Shown in pieces: positions 53,715 through 63,882 of a DNA stretch of 64,000 nt. The position numbers were made by a program, and so were the translations under genes. The DNA lies in NCBI RefSeq assembly GCF_017377855.1, contig NZ_JAFREP010000041.1, positions 24,406-88,405 of the forward strand. Direction: 5' to 3'. Below the pieces are notes generated by a model, which did not search any database, had not been told where the DNA came from, and saw only the letters and a program-made list of their open reading frames with translations. The stretch comes from Acanthopleuribacter pedis. GTDB taxonomy: Bacteria; Acidobacteriota; Holophagae; Acanthopleuribacterales; Acanthopleuribacteraceae. How positions within the stretch are numbered: position 1 is the stretch's first letter; each line of letters starts with the position of its first letter.

Positions 53715-56459
53715 CTAATTCACCGCCGCGGCGTCCCCGCCCAGAAGCTGCGCCGCCAAGACAACCGGCGCCGAACGAGGACCGGTTGTTTGGGTGAGCC
53801 GAAGCTTTAGGTCGCGCAAGGTTGCTTGCCAATTGGGTTCGGTTTTGTTCCGTGCTAAATCGATTTGCAGGTTGAGCACCTCAAGGTAGGCGAGCTGCCA
53901 GTGTTGTGGCGCTTTGCTGAAAATTTGTTCGGTTGCGAGCGCGGCGTGGGTGCGCGCCAAATCCCAGCGTCCGGCGGCGATGTGGGTTTTCACCAAGCCA
54001 ATCAGGTAGGTGCCGGTTTTGGCGTTGTTGAAATCCTTGTTGAGGCGATGCCGCTCCAGGGCACTTTCGAAAAACTTAAGCGCGTTGGCATCGTTGTTTT
54101 CGGACAGCGCCAGCTCACCCAAACCATAAAGAATGTCGGTGACCACAATATGGGTGTCCTCGTAGCGCTTTTCCGCGCTTCGGAACAGGGCGCGATAGTC
54201 GTTTTCCAAACCGTCGGTGAGGCCGAGTTTCAGCCGTTCACCCAGCAGCAGAACCTCAATTTTCATGCGCAGAATATGGTGCTCGTCGAAATCGCGATGG
54301 TAAATGGCCGCGGCGCGTTTCATGAAATCAAAGGCGGCTTGGTGGTTGCCTTGAGATGCGATGATGCGGCCCATGTTGCGGTAGGTGCCGGCGGTGAGCG
54401 GGTGTTCCTCGCCGAGGATTGCCTCGGAGATGTCCAGCGATTCCTTCATGTACACGTAGGCCTCGGGAAGACGACCCATTTCCAGCATCAACACGGCTAA
54501 GTTGTTGAGTGAGGTGCCGGTGTCGGGGTGATCATTGCCCAGGACGCGCCGATCAATCGCCAGGGACTCTTTGTAATAGGTCTCGGCTTCCGCGTAGCGG
54601 GTGAGATCGTGGTAAAGGTAGGCCAGTTCGTTGAGCGCCGTGGACAGGTCCTCGTCGGGCGCGTCGTCCGATTGGCGCAAAACGGCCAAGCTCTCCTCGA
54701 AGATCGGCAGGGCACGTTTTAGCTGTCCTTGACTGCGCACCACCACGCCCATTTGTCCCAAAACCCGAGAGCGTTCGCGTAGGTTGTCCGGCAGGTATTT
54801 TTCGCAGACGGCCAAGGCTTCCCCGCACATTTGCTCGGATTCGACATACCTGCCGACTTCCTCGTAGATGTTGGCGGCTTGCAACAAGGCGTTGACCAGA
54901 ACCAAGGGGTCTTTTCCTTCCCTGGCGATTGCGAGTTGTTCACGGCTCAGCGGTAGTGCTTTGTTGTAGGCGCCCAAGTCTTGGTACACCTCGGCGATCA
55001 TCGATACCAAACGGGCGCGAATTTCGGGGTCGTCCTGCAGGGTTTCTTCCAATTCACGGGTGGCGCGGTCGAGCAATTCCACGGCGGTAAGCTGTTCGCC
55101 TCGTGCCTTTTCCGGGCCGCTCAATTCGAAGAGGGTCATCAGGAACTCGGTGACCGCGTTGGCGGCGTCGCGTTCCCGTTCGGTGACCAGGCGTTGTTGG
55201 TAGTTGATGAGACCGAACACGCACATGGTCATCATCAGCAGGGCGGTTAGGGAGACGGGCAGCAGGTTGCGACGGGCGAAGGTATAGGCACGGTAACCCA
55301 AGGTGAGCGGTCTGGCCGAGATCGGCATGCCGTCGAGGTAGTTACCGAGGTCGCCGGCCAAGGCCTCCGCGGAGGGGTAGCGGTCGGCGGCTTCTTTGCG
55401 CAGGGCTTTGCCGACAATGGTTTCCAGGTCGCCGCGTAGGTTGCGGCGCAGGGCGCTGATTTCCGTATGGCGCTGGAAGGCGATGCGTTCGAAATCGATG
55501 GGATCACGGGTCTCGGATTCGGTCTGGAGCGTGTTGTTTTGGAGTACCTTTCCGAGGCGTGCCGGTTCAGTCAAACACACCTTTTCGACCCATTCGTTAA
55601 AGCTGTTGCTTTTGATTTGGTAGGGTTTGACACCGGCCAGCAGTTCGTAGAGGATGATGCCCAGTGAATAGACATCGGTGGCGGTGCTCAGTTCCTCGCC
55701 GCGGATTTGCTCGGGTGAGGCGTAGCTCGGGGTCATCACCTGCTCGTGGAAGCGGGTAACCGTGTTTGGGGTTTCGGTGTCGGGGTCGAGAAAGGTGGCG
55801 ATGCCGAAATCGAGCAGCTTTGGTTCACCCGCGTGGGTCACCATGATGTTGGAGGGTTTTAGGTCGCGGTGAATCACCATTTTGCCGTGGGCGTAGCGAA
55901 CCGCATCGCAAATTTTGCGGAACAGGGCCAGGCGGTCGCGAATGTCGAGTCGGTTGTTGTTGCAGAAATCATTCAGCGGCAGGCCGTCGACGAATTCCAT
56001 TGCCAGCCAGGGGAGACGTTGCTCCGTAAGCCCCACATCCATGATGTGGGCGATGTGAGGGTGGTTGAAGCCCGCCAAGATTCGGCGTTCTTTTTCAAAG
56101 CGGCGCAAGACCTTGGGATCCCCGGTAGAAACCACTTTCACCGCCACCTGGTAGCTCACGTCGTCGGTCCGTTTGGCAAGGTAAACGCGACCCATGCCGC
56201 CGGCGCCCAGTTGGCGCTCAACGCGGTAGCGACCGATGAGATCCCCGGCTTCCAGAGGTTTGATGGGTTTCCGGTCCAGTGCGTCGTCCATGGTTGGCAT
56301 GCTGTCGTGTTCCAACCAGTCGCGGGCCTGCGCCGAAACCAAACCCATGAGTTCGGGATCGTGATCGCACAGCTCGGCGAGGTAGGCGGCGCGAAGGTCC
56401 GCACCTTCGGTGGCCTGCAATTTGGCGATAATTTCTTGGTGCTTTGGGGTAACCGGCAA
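53715..56459 (-). CDS. Ser/Thr protein kinase with membrane helix and TPR tail (2)
   Basis: 914 residues from TTG 56459, with AGGAGAG six bases upstream. The kinase domain (about 75-350) has GAGGMG at 85-90, Lys108 in AVKVV, HRDLKPSN from 197 and DFG at 217-219. A membrane helix lies near 396-419. The C-terminal part is long kinesin-light-chain-type TPR repeats (YNKALPLSREQLAIARE, YAEAETYYKESLAIDRR, EAYVYMKESLDISEA). The plan is that of the kinase at 48928, but the sequences are only distantly alike. Such receptors integrate signals through TPR-protein contacts. Confidence 0.94.
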   Translation of the reverse strand: MPVTPKHQEIIAKLQATEGADLRAAYLAELCDHDPELMGLVSAQARDWLEHDSMPTMDDALDRKPIKPLEAGDLIGRYRVERQLGAGGMGRVYLAKRTDDVSYQVAVKVVSTGDPKVLRRFEKERRILAGFNHPHIAHIMDVGLTEQRLPWLAMEFVDGLPLNDFCNNNRLDIRDRLALFRKICDAVRYAHGKMVIHRDLKPSNIMVTHAGEPKLLDFGIATFLDPDTETPNTVTRFHEQVMTPSYASPEQIRGEELSTATDVYSLGIILYELLAGVKPYQIKSNSFNEWVEKVCLTEPARLGKVLQNNTLQTESETRDPIDFERIAFQRHTEISALRRNLRGDLETIVGKALRKEAADRYPSAEALAGDLGNYLDGMPISARPLTLGYRAYTFARRNLLPVSLTALLMMTMCVFGLINYQQRLVTERERDAANAVTEFLMTLFELSGPEKARGEQLTAVELLDRATRELEETLQDDPEIRARLVSMIAEVYQDLGAYNKALPLSREQLAIAREGKDPLVLVNALLQAANIYEEVGRYVESEQMCGEALAVCEKYLPDNLRERSRVLGQMGVVVRSQGQLKRALPIFEESLAVLRQSDDAPDEDLSTALNELAYLYHDLTRYAEAETYYKESLAIDRRVLGNDHPDTGTSLNNLAVLMLEMGRLPEAYVYMKESLDISEAILGEEHPLTAGTYRNMGRIIASQGNHQAAFDFMKRAAAIYHRDFDEHHILRMKIEVLLLGERLKLGLTDGLENDYRALFRSAEKRYEDTHIVVTDILYGLGELALSENNDANALKFFESALERHRLNKDFNNAKTGTYLIGLVKTHIAAGRWDLARTHAALATEQIFSKAPQHWQLAYLEVLNLQIDLARNKTEPNWQATLRDLKLRLTQTTGPRSAPVVLAAQLLGGDAAAVN

Positions 56460-56696
56460 AAACGCTCTCCTGCCAACCTAAACCAAACGCGGCTGCCGCT
56501 GCTTGAAAAGGGCACGCGGGTGGTGTTCAGGCTGGAAACTTCTCACACGAAACCACAAAGGCGTGGGATCGCGGGAAAAGGGGCCGCGAAGCTTATCCTT
56601 TTTATCATACGGCAAGACCGACGCTTGGCTCGCGACGGATTTAGCGCTCGTTTGGGTTTTGGATGATTGGGTACGGAGAAAAGCTAAGCCGCATCC

Positions 56697-59585
56697 TTAC
56701 CTTTTGAACACGTCGCCCACATTTTCCTTGATGTCGGTGAGCAGGGCTTGACGGTTGCCTTCGTAGTTTTTCTGGTGGTTGACCGGCTTAAAGTCAAAGA
56801 TCCGTTTCTGAATGCGGCCCCACACCAAACCCAACAGCTTCACCATTTGGTGGTCGCCCTCCTTGGCTTGTTCCAACAGGGCTACCAGCGTCATATAAGC
56901 CGCTTTTTTACGGATGCTTAGCGATTTGACCAGGTTCAGCGTGTGACACAACAACTGGGTCTCCGCCTCGAAAATTTCTTTGCTGTTTTTCATAATCGAG
57001 GTGCGCAGGGGGAGGGAGATAAACCGTTTATCGCGAAACAGCTTGTAGGCCTTGTTGTTCAGCGATTGGGTGATCTCCTTGGGAATCGAAAGATCTTTTT
57101 TCCGCGCTTTTTCGAACAGGTTGGTCAGCAAACCCGTTTTGAGGTTATAGGACACACAGAATCGTTTGATGTCTTCCATGGTGACCGTATCGATGAATTC
57201 GTAAACGTCCTTGAGGCGATCCAAGTCATTGATGTTCAGGGTTACGTCCAGGTGTTCCGTCGATTTTTTGGCGCCGAACTTGTTTTGTAACAGTTTGACG
57301 CGTTTTTGCGCGCTGCTGACTTCTTCCAAAAGCTGGTCGAGTTCGGAGAAGTTTAACTCCAAATCCCGGCGCAGTTCGCGGACCAGCTCCGGCGAAAGGC
57401 TGTCGTTCTCTTCCATCTGTTTGAGTTTTTTGTAGGCTTCACCATTGGGTTTGGTGGTGCGCTGGGCTTCAATCACCTGGGCTTCAATGGTGTTGAGCGA
57501 TTTGACCAATTGCTCGCCTTCGGTTTCGTTGGCAAGCTGCGGTGCCATGGCAATCATGCTTTCCAGCAAGGCGCGCAGGTTGTCGGCGTTGCAATCGGAG
57601 AGACCGAATACCTCCAGACGCAGGCGTTTCGACTGGATTTTGCCGGTATTCAAGCGTTCGCGCAGTTCGGCGCGGGCACGATCACTCAGTTCGGCGATCT
57701 TTTCACCGTTGCTCTGGAGGAAGGCTTCTTTTTCGCTCATTTCCTCTTTGCGCAGGTCTTTTTCCCAATCGTGCAAGGCGCCGATCAAATGTTCGGTACG
57801 CGGCACCGCTTCCATTTCCTGCAGCAACTGGTCGAGGTGTAACACGCAGTCCTCGTCGTCCAGTTTCATCGCCTCGTTAAAGTAATTCTCAAAGACCTCG
57901 GCGTCGATGACGCGGTACTCGATTTTCTTGAGGCCGGCCAGCATTTGATGGATGACCACGCTCATACAGGCGCTCAGCAACTTGTCGCCCACGCCTTTGT
58001 AGGAAATGATGCGGTAAATATCCAGCGTCCAGCCTTCCAGCTTCACGCGCAGGCGTTCCAGTTGCTCTTCCATGTTGTAAAGCTGGAGGACCTTGTTTTC
58101 GTAGTCGCTAAAATCGGTGTAGGCGTCGCGAACTTTTTTGTGGAACTCGATGTTGTTGATCGAAATACGGTCGATGAACTTTTTGACTTGATCGCGGGTC
58201 TCTTCCACATCCGCAAGCAAGGCGGCGTCTGGATTTTCCAAGCGGTTTTCCAAGCGGTCCGTGGCCCGAACCAGATCATCGATGTTCAGCGATTCGAGCT
58301 CGTTTTCAGTTTGTTTGAACGTGGTTTCGCGGTCTGTACTGTGACCGCTTTTGATGGATTCGATCACCTGTTCCAGGCGCTCCGGCAGCACGACTTTTTC
58401 GTTTTCTTCTTTAAGTTTCAGCAGGGTGTCGTAAATTTCCATCACGAGTTCCTGCAACCTAATTTTGTTTTCGCGAACCCACTTCTCAGCCTCGTCCCGT
58501 TCGCGGTTGCTGAGCATGCCGTTGTCGTAGTCGGTGTCGATGGCGATTTTGGCTTCGCCTTCCGGCGCCGTCGAATTTTTGATTTTTTGTTCCACTTCAA
58601 AGAATAAATTGGACAACTGTGCCGCTTGCACCTTGACCAGGTTGATTTCAACCAAGAACCGGTCCTTGGTGGCGCGCAGGCGCTCGGCGTCGTAACTGAT
58701 GCGAACCATGGGATAGGTGATGCGCTTAATTTGGTGCTCGACCTTTTCTTCCGAGGTGAAGGATTTGACAAAATCCTCGCCGCGCGGCAGGGAATTACCC
58801 AGTGAATACCAGGACTTGGACATGTCCAGGCTGGAAGTATCCCGCGGGAACTGCAAACCCGACAGCTGTTCCATTTCCTCCAAAATGCGGTTGGCCGCGT
58901 TGTCCAGCATTTGGAAGCCGTTGTTAATCAGGCTGTGGACCGCCTTGGTGTTGCCTTTGAACTTGGACTTTTTCACCCAGGTCATGGCCTCGTTGTGGCG
59001 TTGGTGGTGGGGGTCGCGCAAAACACGGTCGACAAACAACAATTCAAAACGAACCCGCGAGGGGACCTGCAGCGCCTGCATCAGAATGTCCAACTTGCGG
59101 CCGCCGCCGCGCACCATTTCCGACATCTTCTGATAGCGCCCGATTTCTTCCATGCACAGGCGAATCTTTTGGCTGACATCAAAGGCCGAAAGATTCATGA
59201 TTTTTTCAAATGCCTGTTCGCGCTCCAAGCGACCCAAAACCCGCCGGTGGGGTGCCATCAAATACTTTTTGATGCGTTTCATCACGATGATGGTCGGCTT
59301 GCGGAAGTGGCTGTACAACTGCGGTACATATTCAATGTCGCAGGCAATGGGGTCGTCCACGCCTTTAATCGCGTAATAAAGCAGGTGACCGGTCTGGTTC
59401 TGCAATTCCTCGGGGTCGATGTTTTTGAGTTTGCCCATCGGGCAGGCGTTTACGGCCGCGACGATATCGACCATGGTCGCCACGTAAGGTTTGGAATTGC
59501 GTGCCTGGAATATGGTGTAGTCCTGGCACAATTCGGCGACTGAGTGAATGCTCACGCCTTGTTTGTTGGATTGATCGTCGCCCAT
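56697..59585 (-). CDS. Large coiled-coil protein, unknown
   Basis: 962 residues from ATG 59585 (MGDDQSNKQG); a longer frame to 59909 adds a low-complexity basic N-terminus and is not favoured. The protein is soluble, highly charged and largely helical with heptad runs (for example DDLVRATDRLENRLENPDAALLAD and QLLEEVSSAQKRVKLLQNK, both split here as motifs). No signal peptide, catalytic motif or named domain was recognised. It may be a structural or scaffold protein of the cell envelope or cytoskeleton. It is read in the same direction as the kinase gene downstream, with 237 bp between them. Confidence 0.8.
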   Translation of the reverse strand: MGDDQSNKQGVSIHSVAELCQDYTIFQARNSKPYVATMVDIVAAVNACPMGKLKNIDPEELQNQTGHLLYYAIKGVDDPIACDIEYVPQLYSHFRKPTIIVMKRIKKYLMAPHRRVLGRLEREQAFEKIMNLSAFDVSQKIRLCMEEIGRYQKMSEMVRGGGRKLDILMQALQVPSRVRFELLFVDRVLRDPHHQRHNEAMTWVKKSKFKGNTKAVHSLINNGFQMLDNAANRILEEMEQLSGLQFPRDTSSLDMSKSWYSLGNSLPRGEDFVKSFTSEEKVEHQIKRITYPMVRISYDAERLRATKDRFLVEINLVKVQAAQLSNLFFEVEQKIKNSTAPEGEAKIAIDTDYDNGMLSNRERDEAEKWVRENKIRLQELVMEIYDTLLKLKEENEKVVLPERLEQVIESIKSGHSTDRETTFKQTENELESLNIDDLVRATDRLENRLENPDAALLADVEETRDQVKKFIDRISINNIEFHKKVRDAYTDFSDYENKVLQLYNMEEQLERLRVKLEGWTLDIYRIISYKGVGDKLLSACMSVVIHQMLAGLKKIEYRVIDAEVFENYFNEAMKLDDEDCVLHLDQLLQEMEAVPRTEHLIGALHDWEKDLRKEEMSEKEAFLQSNGEKIAELSDRARAELRERLNTGKIQSKRLRLEVFGLSDCNADNLRALLESMIAMAPQLANETEGEQLVKSLNTIEAQVIEAQRTTKPNGEAYKKLKQMEENDSLSPELVRELRRDLELNFSELDQLLEEVSSAQKRVKLLQNKFGAKKSTEHLDVTLNINDLDRLKDVYEFIDTVTMEDIKRFCVSYNLKTGLLTNLFEKARKKDLSIPKEITQSLNNKAYKLFRDKRFISLPLRTSIMKNSKEIFEAETQLLCHTLNLVKSLSIRKKAAYMTLVALLEQAKEGDHQMVKLLGLVWGRIQKRIFDFKPVNHQKNYEGNRQALLTDIKENVGDVFKR

Positions 59586-60007
59586 CGCGCTGGTTGCGTC
59601 CTCTTCGTTTTCTGGCGACCGCGGTACCAGGACCGAGCCGCTTTTTCGTTCATGGGATTTCGGAAATCTGGAACTGGGAGCAAAAGGGTGTTTTGGGAAA
59701 CCATGGTCGCTTTTGGACCGCTTCGACCTGGGTGCTTTTTCCAAAAAGGGTCCCGCCCCGGGTCCGATGCTCGTTTCCGGCACAAGTTCGGCCCTCGAAA
59801 ACGGATGTTTTCGATGGATGGGCGACTGGCTGGAAGACGATAGAGCGATTCTAGATGAAAGTTGGACAAAAAGGAATTGTGACTTGCGACTCCAGGGCCG
59901 GAAAATCAATTTCTGGGTTGGGCGCGGCGGCGAAACCGGCAGACGGCGTTGCCAGGGAAGCAGTCTCGCGGACTAGCCCGGCGGCGGAAATGCCGGTTCC
60001 GCATCGA
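59586..60007. other. Intergenic, no gene seen
   Basis: 422 bp between the decarboxylase and the coiled-coil gene. The minus-strand frame of the coiled-coil gene stays open here to 59909, which could be a long leader. No other feature is supported. Confidence 0.4.
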
Positions 60008-61465
60008 TTAGTTCGCGCGGAGGGCGGCTGTTTCCGAGGCGCCTACCGATGCAATGGTGTGGAGCAGTGGCTGCGCTTCCGCCATGGTCATGAGTGGGTT
60101 GATAAGGATTAATCGGAAATAGGTCGTGCCTTTGATGTCGGTTACGTTAAACAAAGCCTTGCCCGACGCGCGTATTTTTTCCCGAATGGTGACCTGGAGT
60201 TGGTTTAGGGTCGCCGCGTCAGCATGGCCGTCGCGGGGCAGGTAACGGAAACACAGCACCGGGGAGCGCGGCTCATAAGCGAGTTCGAAGTGGGGTTGGT
60301 TTTTAATCGCGGCGGTCAAATCGTCCAAAAAGGTCAGCCGGGTTTGCGCCTGGTGGCGGAACCAATCCGATCCGTAGGCCTTGAGCATTAACCAGACGGG
60401 TAAGGCATGAAACTGTTTGCCGCACAACGGGGTGAAGTGGCCCAAGTCCTCGGTGACCCCGGTCTGTTCGTCGAAATCGTGGAAGAGATAAGGTGCGTCG
60501 GGGTTGAAGGTTTGCTTGAAGACGTGCGGGTTGGGGGACAACAGGACCGTGCAGGTCAGCGGGGCATGCAGCCATTTGTGGGCATCCCAGGTAACCGTGT
60601 CGGCCGCCTCAATGCCCTGCATGAAACGGTCGCGGCGATCCGTCAGCGCCATGCCGCCGCCGAAGGCTGCATCCGCATGGAGGTGCATGTCGTAGCGGGA
60701 ACAAAGTTCGGCCATTTCCGCGATGGGGTCAAACCCGCCGGTGACCGTGAGGCCGAGCGTGGCGACCGCGGCAAAGGGTCGTTTGCCCTGTGCCAAACAG
60801 CGCTCGATTTTGGCGGCGAAATCCTCGATCAAAATCTCATTGGCTTCGTTGGTGGCTACCGTGACCATCGACTCGCGGCCCAAACCCATCAGGTTCACCG
60901 CGTTGGCCACGCTGTAGTGGGCCGCATCACTGCACAGCACCACCGCGTCCTGGTGGTGCATGCCGTGACGTGCGCTGTCCGCCAATTGGTTGTTGCGCGC
61001 CACCACCAAGGCCAGAAAATTGCCCAGCGAGGAACCGGGTAGGAAAATCCCGCCGCTTCCCGGCTTCATGCCCAGTAACTCCGCCATCCAACGCGCCACA
61101 TTGTGCTCGATTATCGTGGCGGCAGGGGATGCTTCAAAGGTCGAGAGCGTGCCGTTCATCATCGCGGCCAGGGCGGCCCCCATGACCGCGGGGAAGGAGG
61201 CGCCTGCCGACATTTGGTTCATAAAACCCGGATGCCATGTTTTGACCGAATTCGCCAAAATATCGGTTTCAAAAAGCTGGAGCGCCTGATCGAGGCCGAT
61301 GCCTTCTCGCGGTGGGTCGGGTTCGTTCAGGGCTTGCGCCAGTTCTGGTTTGCTTGTGTAGTTCAGCAGGGGATCCCGCGCGGGATCTACATAATAGTCG
61401 ATCAACAAATCGTCGAGTCGGCGTGTATACGCACGGATCTCGGGCTCGGTGTGAAAATCTTTCAT
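60008..61465 (-). CDS. PLP-dependent group II amino acid decarboxylase
   Basis: 485 residues. The group II decarboxylase pattern is clear: HPGFMNQMSAGASFPAVMG near 78-96, PGSSLGNFLALVVARN, the LHADAAFGGGMALTDRR segment, and TWDAHKWLHAPL with Lys297 as the PLP-binding residue. The group includes glutamate, aromatic amino acid and 2,4-diaminobutyrate decarboxylases; substrate cannot be told. It acts in the cytoplasm to make an amine and CO2. It is divergent from the histidine kinase gene at 61898 across a 432-bp gap. Confidence 0.93.
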   Translation of the reverse strand: MKDFHTEPEIRAYTRRLDDLLIDYYVDPARDPLLNYTSKPELAQALNEPDPPREGIGLDQALQLFETDILANSVKTWHPGFMNQMSAGASFPAVMGAALAAMMNGTLSTFEASPAATIIEHNVARWMAELLGMKPGSGGIFLPGSSLGNFLALVVARNNQLADSARHGMHHQDAVVLCSDAAHYSVANAVNLMGLGRESMVTVATNEANEILIEDFAAKIERCLAQGKRPFAAVATLGLTVTGGFDPIAEMAELCSRYDMHLHADAAFGGGMALTDRRDRFMQGIEAADTVTWDAHKWLHAPLTCTVLLSPNPHVFKQTFNPDAPYLFHDFDEQTGVTEDLGHFTPLCGKQFHALPVWLMLKAYGSDWFRHQAQTRLTFLDDLTAAIKNQPHFELAYEPRSPVLCFRYLPRDGHADAATLNQLQVTIREKIRASGKALFNVTDIKGTTYFRLILINPLMTMAEAQPLLHTIASVGASETAALRAN

Positions 61466-61897
61466 GTCGCTCTCTCAGCCTGGCCAGGCGTTTTGCCTTG
61501 TCCGGCATGGTTCGGGAATTCGGTTGGCTGTCTCGGAAACAGAGGGAATTCCCTAAAAAAGAACCCTTCCCGTAAAGAAACAAAATCCGTGAATCAGAGC
61601 AAGGCGTTTGTCCCTGTTCTCGGTCCGTTCCCGCGGGGGGCGTCACATTATGTGGAGGGTTTGGCAATGCTGTCAAGCCGCTCGCGCGCTTCCGTCTCCG
61701 TCAAGCTTTTGCAGAATTTAATGTTTCTTTCAAAAGTAGCCGAACCATTGAATAACTCTTTGTGGTTTGTTAACTCCCGCGGTGGATTCACCGCGTTTCG
61801 TGTTCTTTTCCTTCGGGTGGGACGGGCTTTTTTTCGAAGTTTCGTTTTTCCCACAGGCTGCACCTTACCCGTTAACGTCCTTAAACGAGGTCCTGTC
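61466..61897. other. Divergent promoter region, no gene seen
   Basis: 432 bp between divergent genes. A long plus-strand frame runs through it from 61103 but lacks a plausible start, and its upstream part lies antisense to the decarboxylase. It probably holds both promoters; no motif is certain. Confidence 0.4.
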
Positions 61898-63694
61898 ATG
61901 CACCGCGGCGCGCCCCATCCGATTGCCATCCTGAGTGATAACCAAACCCTTATTCAACGAATCGAACAGGTATTGCTGCAAACGCCGGTGATGGTGGATT
62001 GCCTTTCCGTCTGGCCCGTACCCTTGCGTGCGGTGCCCGTTGGCGAATGGCCGATTGTGTTGGTGTCTTTTTCCAGTCGCCTCTTGGTCGAAGAGTACAT
62101 TCAGGTGATTCGCGCCGACGCAACCATGACCTGTTCGCGTATTTTGCTGGTTTTGGACGCCATGGCCCACTGCCCCGATGAAGCTTTTTTGCTCAAGTAC
62201 GATGTTTGCGATGTGCGTCTGTTCCATGAATGGGAGGCGGTCCTTCTGCGTATTCAAGTGCGCAACGCCGCCGAGCGTTACCGCACCCGCTACCAGGACG
62301 GCCTCACCGAGGAAATTTTGCAATGCGGCTTGGATCAATCCGGCCACGACTACCTGCGAACCCTGGTCCGGCAAATCGCCAAAACCTTTTCCTACCGCGG
62401 TTGTTTTGTCGGCCGTTTGCGCGAGGAGGCGGGCCGGCGTGAGGTAGAAACCGTGGCCATGTGGGACCGCGACCAACTGGTTCCCAATTTTCGCTACGAT
62501 TTGGCTTTTACACCCTGCAACGAGGTTTTGTCGCAACGGCGGGTCTGTTTGTTTCCTGATCGCGTCACCGCACATTTTCCCAAGGATGAGGATTTGCAGC
62601 GGTTGGGCATGAGCGCTTACATGGCCTGTCCCATTTTCCGTCGCGACGGCAGTTTGCTGGGTTTGCTCGGTTGCCTGCACGATAAACCGATGCCCATGGG
62701 GGAAAGTCAAATTCCGGTCATTGAACTATTTGCCTGCCGGGCCGGGGTCGAGTTGGAGCGTCAAGAATCCATGGACCATTTGCATCGGCTTAACGAGGTC
62801 CTCGAGGATGAGGTCGACAAACGTACCGAGGAATTGCGCGAAACCAACCAAATGATGGTCTCGATTGCGCACCGTGCCGGGATGGCGGAAATTGCCACCG
62901 GTGTTTTGCACAACGTGGGTAACCTCCTGAACAGCATCCAAATTTCCGGGGAATGTATTCATGAAATTGTGACCCGCTCCAATCTTGGGACACTTACCCA
63001 CCTGAACCAGCTTTTTGACGAAAATGCGCACCGAATCGGACCCTACTTGTCCCATGACCCGCGCGGACGGATGATTCCCGGTTACCTGAAGCGTTTGGAA
63101 CAAGCCCACCTCAAGGAAACCAAACAGCTTATGGAGGAAACCCTCATCATCCTCGAAAATACCGCCACCATTACCAAAATCATCAACTTGCAGCAGGATT
63201 ATGCCGCCGGACCGACCTTTTCCGAAATCGGAGATCTCAACGCCTTGGTCAATCGCACCCTGGACATGATGCGGGTGAGTTTGCGGCGCCACCTGATTGA
63301 CTTGAAAACCCATTTCGGCTCCATCCCCGAAATGCCGCTGCAACCGACCAAGCTGGTGCAAGTCCTCAACAACCTGCTGCAGAATGCCAAAGAATCGGTG
63401 CTTCACCGGGAAGAAGGGTTCCGCGAAATTGAAGTGCGAACCTGGCAAGACGACAACGACCACGCCTGGGTTTCCGTGCGTGATTCAGGGGTGGGCATCG
63501 AAGCCGAGGCGATGGAGCGCATTTTTAAGTTTGGTTACACCACCAAAAGCGATGGTCATGGTTTTGGCTTGCACTGCAGTATTTTGTTCATGCACGAAAT
63601 GAACGGGGAGATGAAGGTTCATTCCGAGGGCGTTGATAAAGGTGCCGAATTTCTGATCAGCCTGCCCATGGCAAAAGGAGCCGGTGGCGAATAA
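61898..63694 (+). CDS. Soluble histidine kinase with receiver-like and GAF domains
   Basis: 598 residues from ATG 61898, with GAGG seven bases upstream. Residues 1-120 look like a degenerate receiver. A GAF domain covers about 135-290 (SYRGCFVGRLREE, YMACPIFRRDGSLLGLL). A coiled segment leads to the H-box with His338 in GVLHNVGNLLNSI, and the ATPase domain (about 440-595) has NNLLQNAKESV, DSGVGI and GHGFGLHCS. There is no membrane anchor, so the GAF domain is the likely sensor for a small cytoplasmic ligand. No response regulator gene follows in the window. Confidence 0.9.
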   Translation: MHRGAPHPIAILSDNQTLIQRIEQVLLQTPVMVDCLSVWPVPLRAVPVGEWPIVLVSFSSRLLVEEYIQVIRADATMTCSRILLVLDAMAHCPDEAFLLKYDVCDVRLFHEWEAVLLRIQVRNAAERYRTRYQDGLTEEILQCGLDQSGHDYLRTLVRQIAKTFSYRGCFVGRLREEAGRREVETVAMWDRDQLVPNFRYDLAFTPCNEVLSQRRVCLFPDRVTAHFPKDEDLQRLGMSAYMACPIFRRDGSLLGLLGCLHDKPMPMGESQIPVIELFACRAGVELERQESMDHLHRLNEVLEDEVDKRTEELRETNQMMVSIAHRAGMAEIATGVLHNVGNLLNSIQISGECIHEIVTRSNLGTLTHLNQLFDENAHRIGPYLSHDPRGRMIPGYLKRLEQAHLKETKQLMEETLIILENTATITKIINLQQDYAAGPTFSEIGDLNALVNRTLDMMRVSLRRHLIDLKTHFGSIPEMPLQPTKLVQVLNNLLQNAKESVLHREEGFREIEVRTWQDDNDHAWVSVRDSGVGIEAEAMERIFKFGYTTKSDGHGFGLHCSILFMHEMNGEMKVHSEGVDKGAEFLISLPMAKGAGGE

Positions 63695-63840
63695 ATCGCC
63701 TAATGCGAAATTTTGAAGCCGTCCGCGGCTCTGCCGAGGGTGATTCAGAATAGCGACTCACCGCGGGGAATCCGACAAATATTTGCTCGATAGGGGTTTG
63801 TATACGCTCTAAGCTGTCAATTAGGTTGTGATTGGTATTC

Positions 63841-63882
63841 AACCTAAAAAGCGCTGACGCGGTGATTTTAGCCAAACCTCTT
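63841..63882. repeat. Family 1 repeat, left-end fragment E
   Basis: AACCTAAAAAGCGC followed by TGACGCGGTGATTTTAGCCAAACCTCT matches the first 42 bp of copies A and B; the rest is absent. The remainder of 63695-64000 holds no recognisable gene. Confidence 0.8.

Noticed and set aside
61103..61897. N-terminal extension of the GAF kinase
   Set aside because: The open frame is antisense to the decarboxylase gene in its first part, and ATG 61898 has a good ribosome binding site.
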